Shown here piece after piece: positions 7,908 through 16,353 of a DNA stretch of 41,050 nucleotides (position 1 is its first letter; each line of letters begins with the position of its first letter). The position numbers and the translations under genes are program-made. The DNA is from Acidimicrobiaceae bacterium (GTDB lineage Bacteria > Actinomycetota > Acidimicrobiia > Acidimicrobiales > RAAP-2). The notes under the pieces are model-generated. The model was not told where the DNA came from. It saw only the letters and a list, made by a program, of their open reading frames with translations, and did not search any database. The stretch covers positions 1 to 41,050 of the forward strand of contig JAUTXB010000274.1 in the NCBI GenBank assembly GCA_030838245.1, read 5' to 3'.

Positions 7908-9170
7908 ATGCCGTCAAGCCCTGACAGGTATGACGTCGTCGTGGTCGGGGGCGGGGCAGCCGGAACGGCCGCTGCGGTTGGTGCCGCCCAGGCGGGCGCC
8001 CGGACCGCGGTGTTCGAGTCGTTCGGTTGCCTGGGCGGAGCGGCCACGATGAAGAGCGTCACCACGTACTGCGGCCTGTATACCGAGGCCGAACAATCTC
8101 AGCAGGTGGTGTTCGGTGTGGCCGAGCAACTCTTAGCCGAACTGCGGGCCATGGGAGGGGTCGTGGAACACGTCCGCTTTCGTGGGGTCGCCGCCCTTCA
8201 CGATCCGGAGGCGGTTAAGCGCTGCCTCGACGTCGTCGCCAAGCGGTCGGGCGTAGACGTTTTCTTCCACAGCACGATTACGGACGCGACACGCGACGGA
8301 GGTCTGGTGGTGTCGGCAGAGGTACATGACCACAACGGCACCGAGACCCTGACCGCGAGTACCTGGGTAGACGGCAGTGGCGAATGCGACCTCGCCGCCT
8401 TTGCCGGCGCGTCGACCCGGTATGGGACGCACGGTGTGGTGGAAGCAGGCACCCTCGGCTTGCGCATTGGAGGGGTCCCGGTCGGACTGACCCTGTCGCA
8501 CGACGACCTGACCCAGGCCGTGCGGGCGGTGAAACACAAGGGTGACTCGCTCCTGGACAAAGAGGACAGCCTGATGGCGCGCCTTCCGCTGTCTGGCGAC
8601 ATCGGAATCTTTATCGTTGACGCCGATTACAACGCCCTTCAGGCCCGCAGCATCTCCGATGCCGAACAGTACGCCCGCGAGAAGGCCTGGGCATACCTCG
8701 CCGCCTTCCAGACCATGCCCGGCTGGGAGAACGCCTATCTGAACGTTACCGGACCCATCCTGGGCACCCGCGAGTCGCGACACGTCGACGCCGTCTACCA
8801 GCTCACTGCCAAGGACATCACGTCCGGCACGCGCTTCGACGACGTAGTGGCGCTGGGGGCGTGGGCGATGGAGTACCACGAGGCAGCCGGAGAGCAGAGC
8901 AAATGGATACCAGTCAAAGACAAAGGGGCGTACGACATCCCGCTGCGCACGCTGACCAGCGTCGACACCCCCAACCTCTATGCGGCGGGGCGCGCGGCCG
9001 ACGGCGACCAGTACGCCGGTGGTTCGCTGAGGGTCATGGGCACCGCACTGGCCACTGGGCACGCCGCCGGCGTTGCGGCGGCCCTCCATGCCGCGGCAGG
9101 CAACCCAGCATCTGCCGGCCAAGTGCAAAAAGAACTGCAAAGGCAGGATGCCCGCCTCACCGGCTCCTGA
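7908..9170 (+). CDS. FAD-dependent oxidoreductase (PF12831-like)
   Basis: A 420-residue flavoprotein. ATG 7908 is chosen because GGAGG sits five bases upstream; the frame is open back to 7758 but that extension has no recognisable content. Residues 8-40 form the Rossmann motif VVVVGGGAAGTAAAVGAAQ with the acidic FE that binds adenosine ribose. FGCLGGAAT follows, as is usual in this family. A C-terminal FAD-binding segment has LYAAGRAADGDQYAGG and ATGHAAGVAAALHA. Substrate and electron acceptor are unknown. It stands alone after a 259-nt intergenic region that follows the tRNA-Lys gene and in which I see no other element. Confidence 0.85.
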   Translation: MPSSPDRYDVVVVGGGAAGTAAAVGAAQAGARTAVFESFGCLGGAATMKSVTTYCGLYTEAEQSQQVVFGVAEQLLAELRAMGGVVEHVRFRGVAALHDPEAVKRCLDVVAKRSGVDVFFHSTITDATRDGGLVVSAEVHDHNGTETLTASTWVDGSGECDLAAFAGASTRYGTHGVVEAGTLGLRIGGVPVGLTLSHDDLTQAVRAVKHKGDSLLDKEDSLMARLPLSGDIGIFIVDADYNALQARSISDAEQYAREKAWAYLAAFQTMPGWENAYLNVTGPILGTRESRHVDAVYQLTAKDITSGTRFDDVVALGAWAMEYHEAAGEQSKWIPVKDKGAYDIPLRTLTSVDTPNLYAAGRAADGDQYAGGSLRVMGTALATGHAAGVAAALHAAAGNPASAGQVQKELQRQDARLTGS

Positions 9171-9175
9171 AAGGA

Positions 9176-9196
9176 GGGCCGGTTGAGGTTCGGCCC
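9176..9196. terminator. Candidate bidirectional terminator hairpin
   Basis: GGGCCG-gttgaggtt-CGGCCC is a perfect 6-bp stem in the 34-nt gap between two convergent genes. A second small stem, CTCCT-gaa-AGGAG (9164-9176), overlaps the stop codon of the oxidoreductase. No U-run follows, which is common for actinobacterial hairpins, so the termination role is inferred from position. Confidence 0.4.
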
Positions 9197-9204
9197 CGAC
9201 AGTG

Positions 9205-9810
9205 TCACGGCGCCCAGTTCGGTTGACGACCGCTGAGCCCGACGACGCGGGCGAGCAGGGGCGCTTCGTCGGGCACCTGAACCACGGGCCCTAAGGGGCC
9301 CTGGCATTGGTCTTGTGACTCGGGAGCCGAGAACGACCCCAAAAAGGTGTGCACGGCTTCGAGCGATGGCTGGTCGCACTGGTAAGCCTGGCCCGTGGCT
9401 CGGGCAACATCCCAACCATGGATTACGAGCTCATTGAGCGCCACGAGTCCGGCGACCTCGCCGGGAAGCTCGATGCCTCCGGCCTCGGTCGTTCCACTCC
9501 AGGCCGAGGGGTCCCGCCATGCCACAGCCATCGCAGACAGATCGCGGGGGATCCGCGCTCGCCAGTCGCTGCCCAAGCGAGACGCGTCGACGGTCGGCCC
9601 GGGCGAAGGGTCGTCGGCAGTCGCCTTCCTCGCCGCCATGGCAAAGGCGAGCGCCAGCCCGCCCACATGGTCGACCAGATCGCCGACCGTGTAGGCGGGA
9701 CATGGAGTCCGAGCGCCCAGCAGGTCGTCGGGGACGTTGTCGACCAAGTGGGCCAGACACCAGGCAGCTGGTTCGAGGTCCACCGGTTCTAGGGGTACGA
9801 AGTTCGTCAT
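9205..9810 (-). CDS. TIGR03086-type DinB/maleylpyruvate-isomerase-like protein
   Basis: A 201-residue protein. ATG 9810 has TAGGAG seven to eight bases upstream; the frame continues to 9873 without support. Family marks are a start with a long helix (AAWCLAHLVDNVPDD), TPCPAYTVGDLVDHVGG with a probable metal-binding His near residue 50, and ALNELVIHGWDVARATGQ with a second His. This four-helix fold belongs to the DinB/mycothiol-dependent isomerase superfamily of actinobacteria. Many members are annotated only as metal-binding proteins, and the reaction is unknown here. It converges with the FAD oxidoreductase. Confidence 0.8.
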   Translation of the reverse strand: MTNFVPLEPVDLEPAAWCLAHLVDNVPDDLLGARTPCPAYTVGDLVDHVGGLALAFAMAARKATADDPSPGPTVDASRLGSDWRARIPRDLSAMAVAWRDPSAWSGTTEAGGIELPGEVAGLVALNELVIHGWDVARATGQAYQCDQPSLEAVHTFLGSFSAPESQDQCQGPLGPVVQVPDEAPLLARVVGLSGRQPNWAP

Positions 9811-9906
9811 GTCAGCTCCTAGAGGTCTTAATGCAGTAGGCGTGTCCCCACCTCGTCGTAGGGAAGACGACACGGGCCGTAGGAAATCATCGTCGCGCGT
9901 TGAGTC

Positions 9907-9949
9907 CGGCTCACTCTCGAGCCGATTGATTCAATCGGGCGAATTCGCC
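9907..9949. promoter_or_regulatory. Cluster of three inverted repeats in the 358-nt intergenic region before the GGDEF-EAL gene
   Basis: Three palindromes lie almost end to end: CGGCTC-actctc-GAGCCG (9907-9924), CCGATTGA-T-TCAATCGG (9922-9938, perfect 8-bp arms) and GGCGAATTCGCC (9938-9949, perfect 12-bp palindrome). The intergenic region 9811-10168 has no plausible gene. The repeats could be regulator binding sites for one or both divergent genes or a structured RNA. I see no conserved c-di-GMP riboswitch core. Confidence 0.45.
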
Positions 9950-10029
9950 GGCTGAGTCACATGACCATCACTCTGGGCACCTAAACGAGCTGGAGATCGA
10001 AATAGCGGCGCAATGCCCGTCATTTTTCC

Positions 10030-10043
10030 CACCACGGGTGGTG
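10030..10043. promoter_or_regulatory. Hairpin CACCAC-GG-GTGGTG upstream of the GGDEF-EAL gene
   Basis: A perfect 6-bp inverted repeat with a 2-bp centre follows a T-run (CATTTTTCCC) about 125 bases before the GGDEF-EAL start. As DNA it suits a dimeric regulator. As RNA the loop is too tight without opening one pair. Its role is unknown. Confidence 0.3.
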
Positions 10044-10168
10044 TAGTAACCCCTTACAGCGCGACGCTCCCGGAGGGTGTCGGATCGACCGTCTTCCCAG
10101 GTCAGGGGGACTGAATTTCACTAGCATTCGGTGGTACAACGTGTGGGCCATGCGGATCAACGCTCGGC

Positions 10169-13018
10169 ATGGAAGACGGATCATGGGAACCATTCATGTC
10201 GGCAATGGGCGAGGAGCCACGGGTGATCTTGCAAGGGGACGAGGGGGACCCGAGCGCACCCGGCGCCGAACCCCCGACAGCACCTGAGGATCCGGTCACG
10301 ACCTACATTCTCAGGTCGATCCGAGGCGGGATCATCACCTCCGCATTCGTGCTGTTCGTTCTCTTTCTGTACGCGCTGCTACCCGGCCGCGCCCTCGAGA
10401 ACCGGGGTGCCTGCCTCATCCTGATCTTCATCGGTGCCGCCCTGACCGCGGCGAGTGCCTTCCTTCCTTGGTCCCGGATCGTCGGCCACAAGAACGATCG
10501 CACCCTCATCTACGGGTGGGCCTTCGGGTTGCTCGCCCTCATCGACATCGGGATCGCCATCACCGGAGGGGCCCACTCCGAGCTCTTCGTCGTCTTGGTC
10601 GTGGTGATGGTGTTCCTCGGGGGGCCCTACTACTCCGTCCGTGCCGAAATAGTGATGAATCTCGTGGCCATTGGCGGATATGTCATCACGCTGGCGGCAA
10701 CGGGATGGGGCATCAATCCATCGACCCTGGCCTTCCGGCTCGGCATGATGGCGTCGACCGCCCTGGCCGTCGGGACACTCAGTCACGAACTCATGACAGG
10801 GCTCAATCGCGCCACCCGAGAGCGGCAAGCGTCCGAGCGGCGAGTCGTGCTGTGGAGCAAGGTGGCCTCACTCGTCCGCCACATCGATTCGCCGGAAACC
10901 ACTCGGGTCCTGGAAACGGTCGTCGATGCGGTCGGCACCCTTGGGTTCGACGCCGCGGCGATCTCGGTACTCGAAGAGGACGGCATGACGCTGCGCGTCC
11001 TCCACAGTCGCCACCTCGCTCATCCATTTTCGGTCAAGACCCGTGACAACGAACCAGAGGCCGTGGTTCCCGCCGTGCTCGAGAAGCGCACCACCGTCGT
11101 CTTCGAGCACTATCCCGACATGCCCGGAGCCATCCAGGTGGCGGTTGAAGCCGGACTCCGGACGGTGATCGCCACCCCCGTCTGGGTGAGCGGCGAGATC
11201 GTGGCCGTACTCCAAGCAGCCAGCCGGCAGGACCGCCGCCCGGCTTCGGACCAGATCGCCGCCTTCGAGATGTTCGCGGCCCAAGCCGGTCGTGCCCTCG
11301 AGAACGCGCAACTGATGGAGCGTCAGCGCCGGGAAGCCGATCACTTCCGCCAGCTCCTGGCCTCTGCCCCCGACGCAGTCATCGTCATCGGACAAGACGG
11401 ACGAGTGGTGGAGGCCAGTAATCAGGCCGAGCTCCTGTACGGGTACTCCACCGACGAGCTGGTCGGGCAGAGTGTCACCCTGTTGATGCCCGATCGTGTC
11501 AAAGAGGTCCAGACGGCACTGCTCAATGATTGGATAGCGGGCACCGGTAACCCGAAGCTGGGCCCGGACCCGACTGTGTTCGGGCGCAAGAAGGACGGGA
11601 CCGAGATCCCGTTGGAGCTCGCCTTCAGCACAATCGAGACACCCGAGGGTGAATTGACTTCGGTGGCCATCCGGGACGTGAGCCAACGACGCGAGTTCGA
11701 GCGACGCCTCACCCACCAGGCTACGCATGACGCCCTCACCGGGCTCCCCAATCGGGAGCTGTTCATGCAACGCCTGATCGCATCGCTGCGCGGGCGACTG
11801 GGGGTCGATCCGCCCGTCACTGTGTGCTTCCTCGACCTCGACCACTTCAAGTACGTCAACGACAGCCGAGGGCATCGAACAGGCGATGCCCTGGTCGAAG
11901 CGGTGGCTGAGCGGTTGGTCGGCGCCGTGGGCGGTCACTTCATTGCACGGGTGGGCGGGGACGAGTTCGGGATGTTGGTCGAGGATCTGGTCGATCAGCG
12001 AGCCGCCGCCGACTTCACCGCTCGGCTCCTGTCGGTCTTCGATGAACCGTTCCTCGTCGATGCCGTCGACAGCTACGTAACGGCCAGCGTCGGCGTTGCC
12101 TTCGCTCGCTCCCCCGACCAAGCCGAGATGGTCATGCGAAATGCCGACGCCGCCATGTATCGGGCCAAGCGCAACGGCAGGGCCAGAGCCGCCTTCTTCG
12201 ACGAGACGCTGACCGCGCTGGCCGCCGAACGAGTTGCCACCGAAGCCTCGCTCCATCTGGCCCTGGCCGGGAAACAGTTCGAGCTGGCCTACCAGCCGAT
12301 CATCTCCCTCGATGACGGCCACATGACGGGAGTCGAGGCCCTCCTGCGCTGGAATCATCCCCAGAAGGGCTTGGTGCTACCGGATCAGTTCGTGGGCACG
12401 GCAGAGGACACCGGTCTTGTGGTCCCTGTCGGGCGGTGGGCCCTCGAAGAGGCCTGCCGGCAGCTGGCATCGTGGCGATCCCGGTTCCCGCTGGCCCCCG
12501 ACCTCACGGTGAGCGTGAACGTGTCGGGCCGCCAGCTCGAGCACGATCATTTCGTCACCGACGTAGACGATGTGCTCAGAGCCAGTGGTATCCCGCCGGC
12601 CCTGCTCATTCTCGAGATCACCGAGAGTTTCTTCATCCGCGACTTCCAGGCCGCCGTCGGTCGGCTTACCGCGTTGAAGCGCCTCGGGGTTCGCCTGGCC
12701 ATCGATGACTTCGGGACCGGGTTCTCGTCACTGTTCTCCCTGTCTCGCCTGCCCGTCGACACGGTCAAGATCGACAAGGCCTTCATCGACGGGCTGGGCA
12801 CGCGCTATGACGCGGTGGTCTCCGCCGTGGTGACCATGGGCAACGCATTCGACCTCCAGGTGGTGGCCGAGGGGATCGAGCACCGGAGCCAGCGGGACCG
12901 GTTGGTGGAGCTGGGCTGCCGGTACGCACAGGGGTTCTACTTCTCCATGCCCTTGACCGCGCCCGACGTCGAGGTTGTCCTGCAACGCATGAGCAAGGCC
13001 CCGCTCAGCGTGCGGTGA
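10169..13018 (+). CDS. Membrane c-di-GMP protein: membrane domain, GAF, PAS, GGDEF and EAL
   Basis: A 949-residue signalling protein. After about 45 soluble residues come several membrane helices (about 50-210), then a GAF-like domain (about 225-385), a PAS domain (about 390-510, SAPDAVIVIGQDGRVVEASN), a diguanylate cyclase domain with intact GGDEF (596-600) and an EAL phosphodiesterase domain with EALLRW (from 723), EITESFF, IDDFGTGFSS, KIDKAFID and VAEGIE. Both catalytic signatures look intact, so it could make or degrade c-di-GMP; no RxxD inhibitory site lies just before GGDEF. ATG 10169 is used; ATG 10196 and 10205 are alternatives and none has a convincing Shine-Dalgarno. It overlaps the end of the convergent epimerase gene by 14 bases. 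Confidence 0.93.
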   Translation: MEDGSWEPFMSAMGEEPRVILQGDEGDPSAPGAEPPTAPEDPVTTYILRSIRGGIITSAFVLFVLFLYALLPGRALENRGACLILIFIGAALTAASAFLPWSRIVGHKNDRTLIYGWAFGLLALIDIGIAITGGAHSELFVVLVVVMVFLGGPYYSVRAEIVMNLVAIGGYVITLAATGWGINPSTLAFRLGMMASTALAVGTLSHELMTGLNRATRERQASERRVVLWSKVASLVRHIDSPETTRVLETVVDAVGTLGFDAAAISVLEEDGMTLRVLHSRHLAHPFSVKTRDNEPEAVVPAVLEKRTTVVFEHYPDMPGAIQVAVEAGLRTVIATPVWVSGEIVAVLQAASRQDRRPASDQIAAFEMFAAQAGRALENAQLMERQRREADHFRQLLASAPDAVIVIGQDGRVVEASNQAELLYGYSTDELVGQSVTLLMPDRVKEVQTALLNDWIAGTGNPKLGPDPTVFGRKKDGTEIPLELAFSTIETPEGELTSVAIRDVSQRREFERRLTHQATHDALTGLPNRELFMQRLIASLRGRLGVDPPVTVCFLDLDHFKYVNDSRGHRTGDALVEAVAERLVGAVGGHFIARVGGDEFGMLVEDLVDQRAAADFTARLLSVFDEPFLVDAVDSYVTASVGVAFARSPDQAEMVMRNADAAMYRAKRNGRARAAFFDETLTALAAERVATEASLHLALAGKQFELAYQPIISLDDGHMTGVEALLRWNHPQKGLVLPDQFVGTAEDTGLVVPVGRWALEEACRQLASWRSRFPLAPDLTVSVNVSGRQLEHDHFVTDVDDVLRASGIPPALLILEITESFFIRDFQAAVGRLTALKRLGVRLAIDDFGTGFSSLFSLSRLPVDTVKIDKAFIDGLGTRYDAVVSAVVTMGNAFDLQVVAEGIEHRSQRDRLVELGCRYAQGFYFSMPLTAPDVEVVLQRMSKAPLSVR

Positions 13019-13958
13019 TCCCCCACGTGCCCGCCCAGGTGCCGCCTGGTTGGAGCACGACCACGTCGGTGCCGGAACGGAACGCATCGGGTGGGCACGT
13101 CATCGGTTCGATGGCGACGCCCTTGCGTCGTGATCCTTCGGGCAGTGTGTCGCCGGTGTAGACCATCAGGTGGGTGAACGCCCCATCGACCCAAACGGTG
13201 ACACCGGTGGTGCCGTCGGGATGCTCGATCTCCACCCGTGAGCAGCCATCGGGATCCCGGCGGAGGGCCGAGAACCCGGTGTCCAGAATGGTCGAACCGA
13301 TGATCCGGCCGTCGGTGAAGTCGAGCTCCGTGCCTCGCACCGGTGCGTCGCCCGTGGGCAGGCCGCGCTCGTCGGTCACCAACCGTCGATCGGCGGGGAC
13401 GGTGAGTCGAAGGGTATCCACGTTCGGTGTTCCGACCGTGAAGTAGGGATGGAAGCCCAAGCCAAAGGGGAGGGCGTCACCCCCCAGGTTCTCGGCGTCG
13501 GCCAGGACGGTCAACCCGTCGCGGCCCAAGCGGTACTCGACTTGGAGTCCCAGAGTGAACGGATAACCAGGAGTCGGATGGAGCACGCAGGCCATGGTTA
13601 CCCGGTTCTGCGCCCTACTCGCCATCTTCCAGGGCATCCAGCGCACAAGGCCGTGAATGGCGTTTCGGGAAGCCGGCTCGTTGAGCGGGGCCTCGGCCTG
13701 TACCTCCTCGAAGGTGTAGCGCCCGTCGCCCAGTCGATTGGGCCACGGCGCCAACACCTGACCTCGACCACCGTGGCTCCACTCGTGCAACTCGAAACCA
13801 TCGAGGACCGGACGGTCGGCAACCGTGAAGGACCGCAACGTCGCCCCTACTTCGGTGACCACTGCCCGTTGGTGACCATGGCCGATGACCCACTGGTCCC
13901 CGGTGGCCGGCGTGGTCTCGGATGGACGTTGATCGTCAAGTTGGGGGCGAGGAGTCAT
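13005..13958 (-). CDS. Aldose 1-epimerase-like protein
   Basis: A 317-residue protein with the galactose-mutarotase fold signature: WPNRLGDG near the substrate-binding Arg, AIHGLVR with the first conserved His, PFGLGFHPYF with the second (general acid) His, and GVAIEPMTCPPDAF with the catalytic-base Glu. The family interconverts alpha and beta anomers of free sugars, and close actinobacterial paralogues act on undetermined sugars. ATG 13958 (MTPRPQLDD) is preferred; the frame continues to a TTG at 14006. Its last 14 bases overlap the convergent GGDEF-EAL gene. It is divergent from surE across 224 bases in which I see nothing else. Confidence 0.85.
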   Translation of the reverse strand: MTPRPQLDDQRPSETTPATGDQWVIGHGHQRAVVTEVGATLRSFTVADRPVLDGFELHEWSHGGRGQVLAPWPNRLGDGRYTFEEVQAEAPLNEPASRNAIHGLVRWMPWKMASRAQNRVTMACVLHPTPGYPFTLGLQVEYRLGRDGLTVLADAENLGGDALPFGLGFHPYFTVGTPNVDTLRLTVPADRRLVTDERGLPTGDAPVRGTELDFTDGRIIGSTILDTGFSALRRDPDGCSRVEIEHPDGTTGVTVWVDGAFTHLMVYTGDTLPEGSRRKGVAIEPMTCPPDAFRSGTDVVVLQPGGTWAGTWGITAR

Positions 13959-14182
13959 GGGGCGATATTCCGATCGGCATTGGTCAACAGCGAGTTGTGC
14001 GGGCAATGTGCGGCCGGTCGGTCACGTTCCAAGGGGAGGCCGCCGCCGGCCTGAGGACACTATGTGGTCGACCGGTATGGTAGGCGACGGAGCCGGAGAG
14101 CCCGGCAGCGAGTGGCCCCGGGCTCGGATTCACCGGCAGCGGGCTCGGCTTGCCCTTCAGAGTCCGCGATCGGAGCATTGAC

Positions 14183-15031
14183 GTGCGCATCCTCATCACC
14201 AACGACGATGGTGTGTTCGCGCCGGGCATCGAGGCGCTGGCTCGAGGACTGTCCGCCAGGTTTGACGGCGTGCACGAGCTCGTCGTGGTGGCCCCCCTGG
14301 TCGATTACAGCGGGGCCGGTGCCGCCGTGGGTTCCGTCTACGAACGTGAGTCGATCCCCTACGAGTCGGTGCAGATCCCTGGACTCGAGCACGTTCCCAC
14401 CTACGGCGTCGACGGGCCCCCTGCGCTGGCGGTCATCTTGGCTTGTATCGAGGGGTTCGGACCGCGCCCGGACATGATCGTGTCGGGCGTGAACAACGGT
14501 ATGAACGCCGGACGATCCGCGCTCCACTCGGGCACGGTGGGTGCCGCTCTGACGGCAGCCCAGTTCGGGTTGCGCGGCGTGGCTACGAGCATTGCCTGGG
14601 CCTCCGACCCGGTTCCTTGGGAGACACCGGTGACTTTGGCCGGCAATCTGGTTCCTGTTCTCGCCACGGCCGAGCGTGGCACCGTGCTCAATCTCAACGT
14701 ACCCGCCGTCCCGTTGTCCGAGCTCCGGGGAGTGCGCCACGGAACGTTGGGCAGGGTCGGGCTGATCCGCTCGGTGCGTTCGGAGCTGACGGTCGATGAG
14801 GTGCACTCGCGACGAGCAGTGGCCACAGGCGGCGCGATCACGCTGACGTTGCGCGGCGGCAGAGGCTCGGACCGAGGCGAGGAAGCTGCCGAGGTCGATC
14901 CGGAATCGGATGCCGGTCTCGTCGCTGACGGATGGGCATCTCTGACCCCAATTCTGGGTGTCCGGGAGGATCGCTCCACGGGCGGGGTCGAAGTGTTGGC
15001 CAAGGCACTTGCCGAGGTTCGACCACGCTGA
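14183..15031 (+). CDS. surE: 5'/3'-nucleotidase SurE family
   Basis: A 282-residue protein starting at GTG 14183, with GGAG seven bases upstream. The product begins RILITNDDG, the SurE hallmark with the two metal-binding Asp residues at positions 8-9. Further marks are APLVDYSGAGAA, IVSGVNNGMNAG with metal-ligand Asn, and HSGTVGAA. SurE proteins are divalent-metal phosphatases acting on nucleoside 5'/3'-monophosphates and sometimes polyphosphate. The C-terminal 60 residues (RGGRGSDRGEEAAEVDPES) are less typical. It is monocistronic by position. A weak hairpin ACCCA-CGGA-TGGGT (15050-15063) follows the stop and may help end transcription. Confidence 0.88.
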   Translation: MRILITNDDGVFAPGIEALARGLSARFDGVHELVVVAPLVDYSGAGAAVGSVYERESIPYESVQIPGLEHVPTYGVDGPPALAVILACIEGFGPRPDMIVSGVNNGMNAGRSALHSGTVGAALTAAQFGLRGVATSIAWASDPVPWETPVTLAGNLVPVLATAERGTVLNLNVPAVPLSELRGVRHGTLGRVGLIRSVRSELTVDEVHSRRAVATGGAITLTLRGGRGSDRGEEAAEVDPESDAGLVADGWASLTPILGVREDRSTGGVEVLAKALAEVRPR

Positions 15032-15516
15032 TGGCCCGAGGTTTGCTCCACCCACGGATGGGTACATACACGTCGTCCCGTCCGAATTGCATTGATGTGA
15101 GTTACCTGCATACATTGGAGTCACTCGATCAGCCAGAGGCAGGTGGGGTCACGCAATAGCGAGTTGGCTGTTGCCAGGGTGTTGAGGAGCACCCCGATCA
15201 TGTGACCGACCTCGTGGCGTAACGCCAGAGTGCCGTACTGAACACCGGTTTAGGCGTGGCCACCTGCCTATATCAGCATGATCCACATCCCATGAGCCTT
15301 TCTTTTGTATACCCCAAGACCAGTTTTGGAGCCGCCTCACACTGATCACAACAGGGTCACTCCGTCTGCACCTCGTATGGACCTACTTGTACGTCCAGGG
15401 CCGCCTGCCCTTTCCGGCACCAGCTTGCGAGACGAATGCATCCAAGACGGCGCCCGCATTCCCAAGCCATCCCTCGAAGCCCTCCGGGCTTCCGCGACTT
15501 TGAGGAGGCGCAAGAA
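15032..15516. promoter_or_regulatory. Long 485-nt untranslated/regulatory region before the Rpf-type gene
   Basis: No gene is evident here and the base composition is visibly more AT-rich than around it. Small inverted repeats include TGGCG-TAA-CGCCA (15215-15227), CCAAGAC-ca-GTTTTGG (about 15315-15330) and the interrupted palindrome TGGACcTACttGTAcGTCCA (15378-15397). In actinobacteria such regions before rpf genes often carry a c-di-AMP (ydaO) riboswitch. A short stretch near 15360-15380 (CCGTCTGCACCTCGTATGG) loosely recalls its 3' core, but the other conserved blocks are absent, so I do not call the riboswitch. Confidence 0.45.
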
Positions 15517-16194
15517 TTGCGCAAGCACCGCTTTTATATCTTCGTTATCGCAGCACTTGCCGTGGTCGGGTTCCTGTTCCAGGGATCAGCAACGGCTCAC
15601 ACCGGGAACGCGGCCCCTGCACGCCTGGGAGTCGGTGACCTGACCGGGCCGAACGCGACGTCACCGACGCTCAACGGATACTCGGTCGCGCTCGCCTCGA
15701 TGAGCATCCCCTTGCCGGCGACGACCCAACAACAGACCGCACAACAACAACAGGCGGCACAGGCACAGCAGGCTGCGCAGCAACAACAAGCGGCCCAAGC
15801 ACAGCAGGCTGCGCAGCAACAGGCGGCCGCACAACAGACACAGCAACAACAAGCGGCCCAAGCACAGCAGGCCGCACAGCAACAACAAGCGGCACAGCAG
15901 GCCGCACAACAACAACAACAACAAGCGGCCCAAGCCGCACCGGCAGCCTCTTCGCTGAGCGACGATTTTGCACGTCTCCGCCAGTGCGAGTCGGGTAACA
16001 ACTACGGCGATAACACCGGCAACGGCTACTACGGCGCCTACCAGTTCTCGCAGAGCACGTGGCAGGGTCTCGGGTACTCCGGACTCCCGAGCGACGCCTC
16101 ACCAGCGCAACAGGATCAGGCCGCGCAGCAGCTGCAGGCCCAACGTGGGTGGAGCCCGTGGCCCTCGTGCTCGGCTCAGCTCGGGCTGAATTGA
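15517..16194 (+). CDS. Secreted resuscitation-promoting factor-like transglycosylase with a Gln/Ala linker
   Basis: I place the start at TTG 15517 because GGAGG (15504-15508) sits eight bases upstream and translation then begins with a textbook signal peptide: RKHR, then hydrophobic FYIFVIAALAVVGFLF, then a cleavable SATAHT. The frame is open back to 15436, but that extension is basic and Pro-rich without support. The 225-residue product has a linker of almost pure Gln and Ala (about residues 70-142) and a C-terminal Rpf/transglycosylase-like domain (PF06737-type). In that domain the catalytic Glu is E158 in QCESG, followed by YYGAYQFSQSTW, and Cys157 and Cys218 form the expected disulfide. 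Rpf proteins cleave peptidoglycan and promote regrowth of dormant cells. A hairpin at 16238-16275 lies downstream. Confidence 0.9.
   Translation: MRKHRFYIFVIAALAVVGFLFQGSATAHTGNAAPARLGVGDLTGPNATSPTLNGYSVALASMSIPLPATTQQQTAQQQQAAQAQQAAQQQQAAQAQQAAQQQAAAQQTQQQQAAQAQQAAQQQQAAQQAAQQQQQQAAQAAPAASSLSDDFARLRQCESGNNYGDNTGNGYYGAYQFSQSTWQGLGYSGLPSDASPAQQDQAAQQLQAQRGWSPWPSCSAQLGLN
15727..15942 (+). repeat. Low-complexity CAA/CAG/GCN repeat encoding the Gln/Ala linker
   Basis: Roughly 215 bases consist of imperfect repeats of CAACAACAAGCGGCCCAAGC-type units with several near-identical blocks. The tract lies wholly within the Rpf-like gene and encodes only Gln, Ala and a few Thr. Repeat copy number is likely to vary between strains by slippage. 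Confidence 0.85.
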
Positions 16195-16237
16195 TAGTTG
16201 CGTTCGCGGCTGGCTGAGCCCGCCATCGGTGACGTGA

Positions 16238-16275
16238 GATCGCCCGCTGCCTCCCACACGATGCGGCGGGCGATC
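16238..16275. terminator. Strong hairpin downstream of the Rpf-like gene
   Basis: GATCGCCCGC (16238-16247) and GCGGGCGATC (16266-16275) are perfect 10-bp complementary arms around an 18-base loop, 43 bases after the Rpf stop. There is no U-run. Position favours a transcription terminator. Confidence 0.5.
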
Positions 16276-16353
16276 GCGCCTCCGGGTACCCGGACGCAGG
16301 TGAGCCGGCTACCGGTTCTGGCAAACCGTCAGCCCGCCGCCTACCGTTAGCCC

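Noticed and set aside
10000..10080. GEMM c-di-GMP riboswitch before the GGDEF-EAL gene
   Set aside because: The GGGTGGTG...AACCCC stretch pairs weakly, but the conserved GCAAA and GNRA-receptor parts are absent.
10868..12358. 496-codon minus-strand frame inside the GGDEF-EAL gene
   Set aside because: No recognisable domain; the opposite strand carries continuous GAF, PAS, GGDEF and EAL motifs.
15200..15400. ydaO (c-di-AMP) riboswitch before the Rpf gene
   Set aside because: Only one short segment resembles the 3' core; other conserved blocks such as the GGGGTGAA-like element are missing. Needs a covariance-model search.
15727..15942. Repeat block considered as a CRISPR-like array
   Set aside because: There are no spacers of constant size; the units are triplet-type and encode a Gln/Ala linker in frame.
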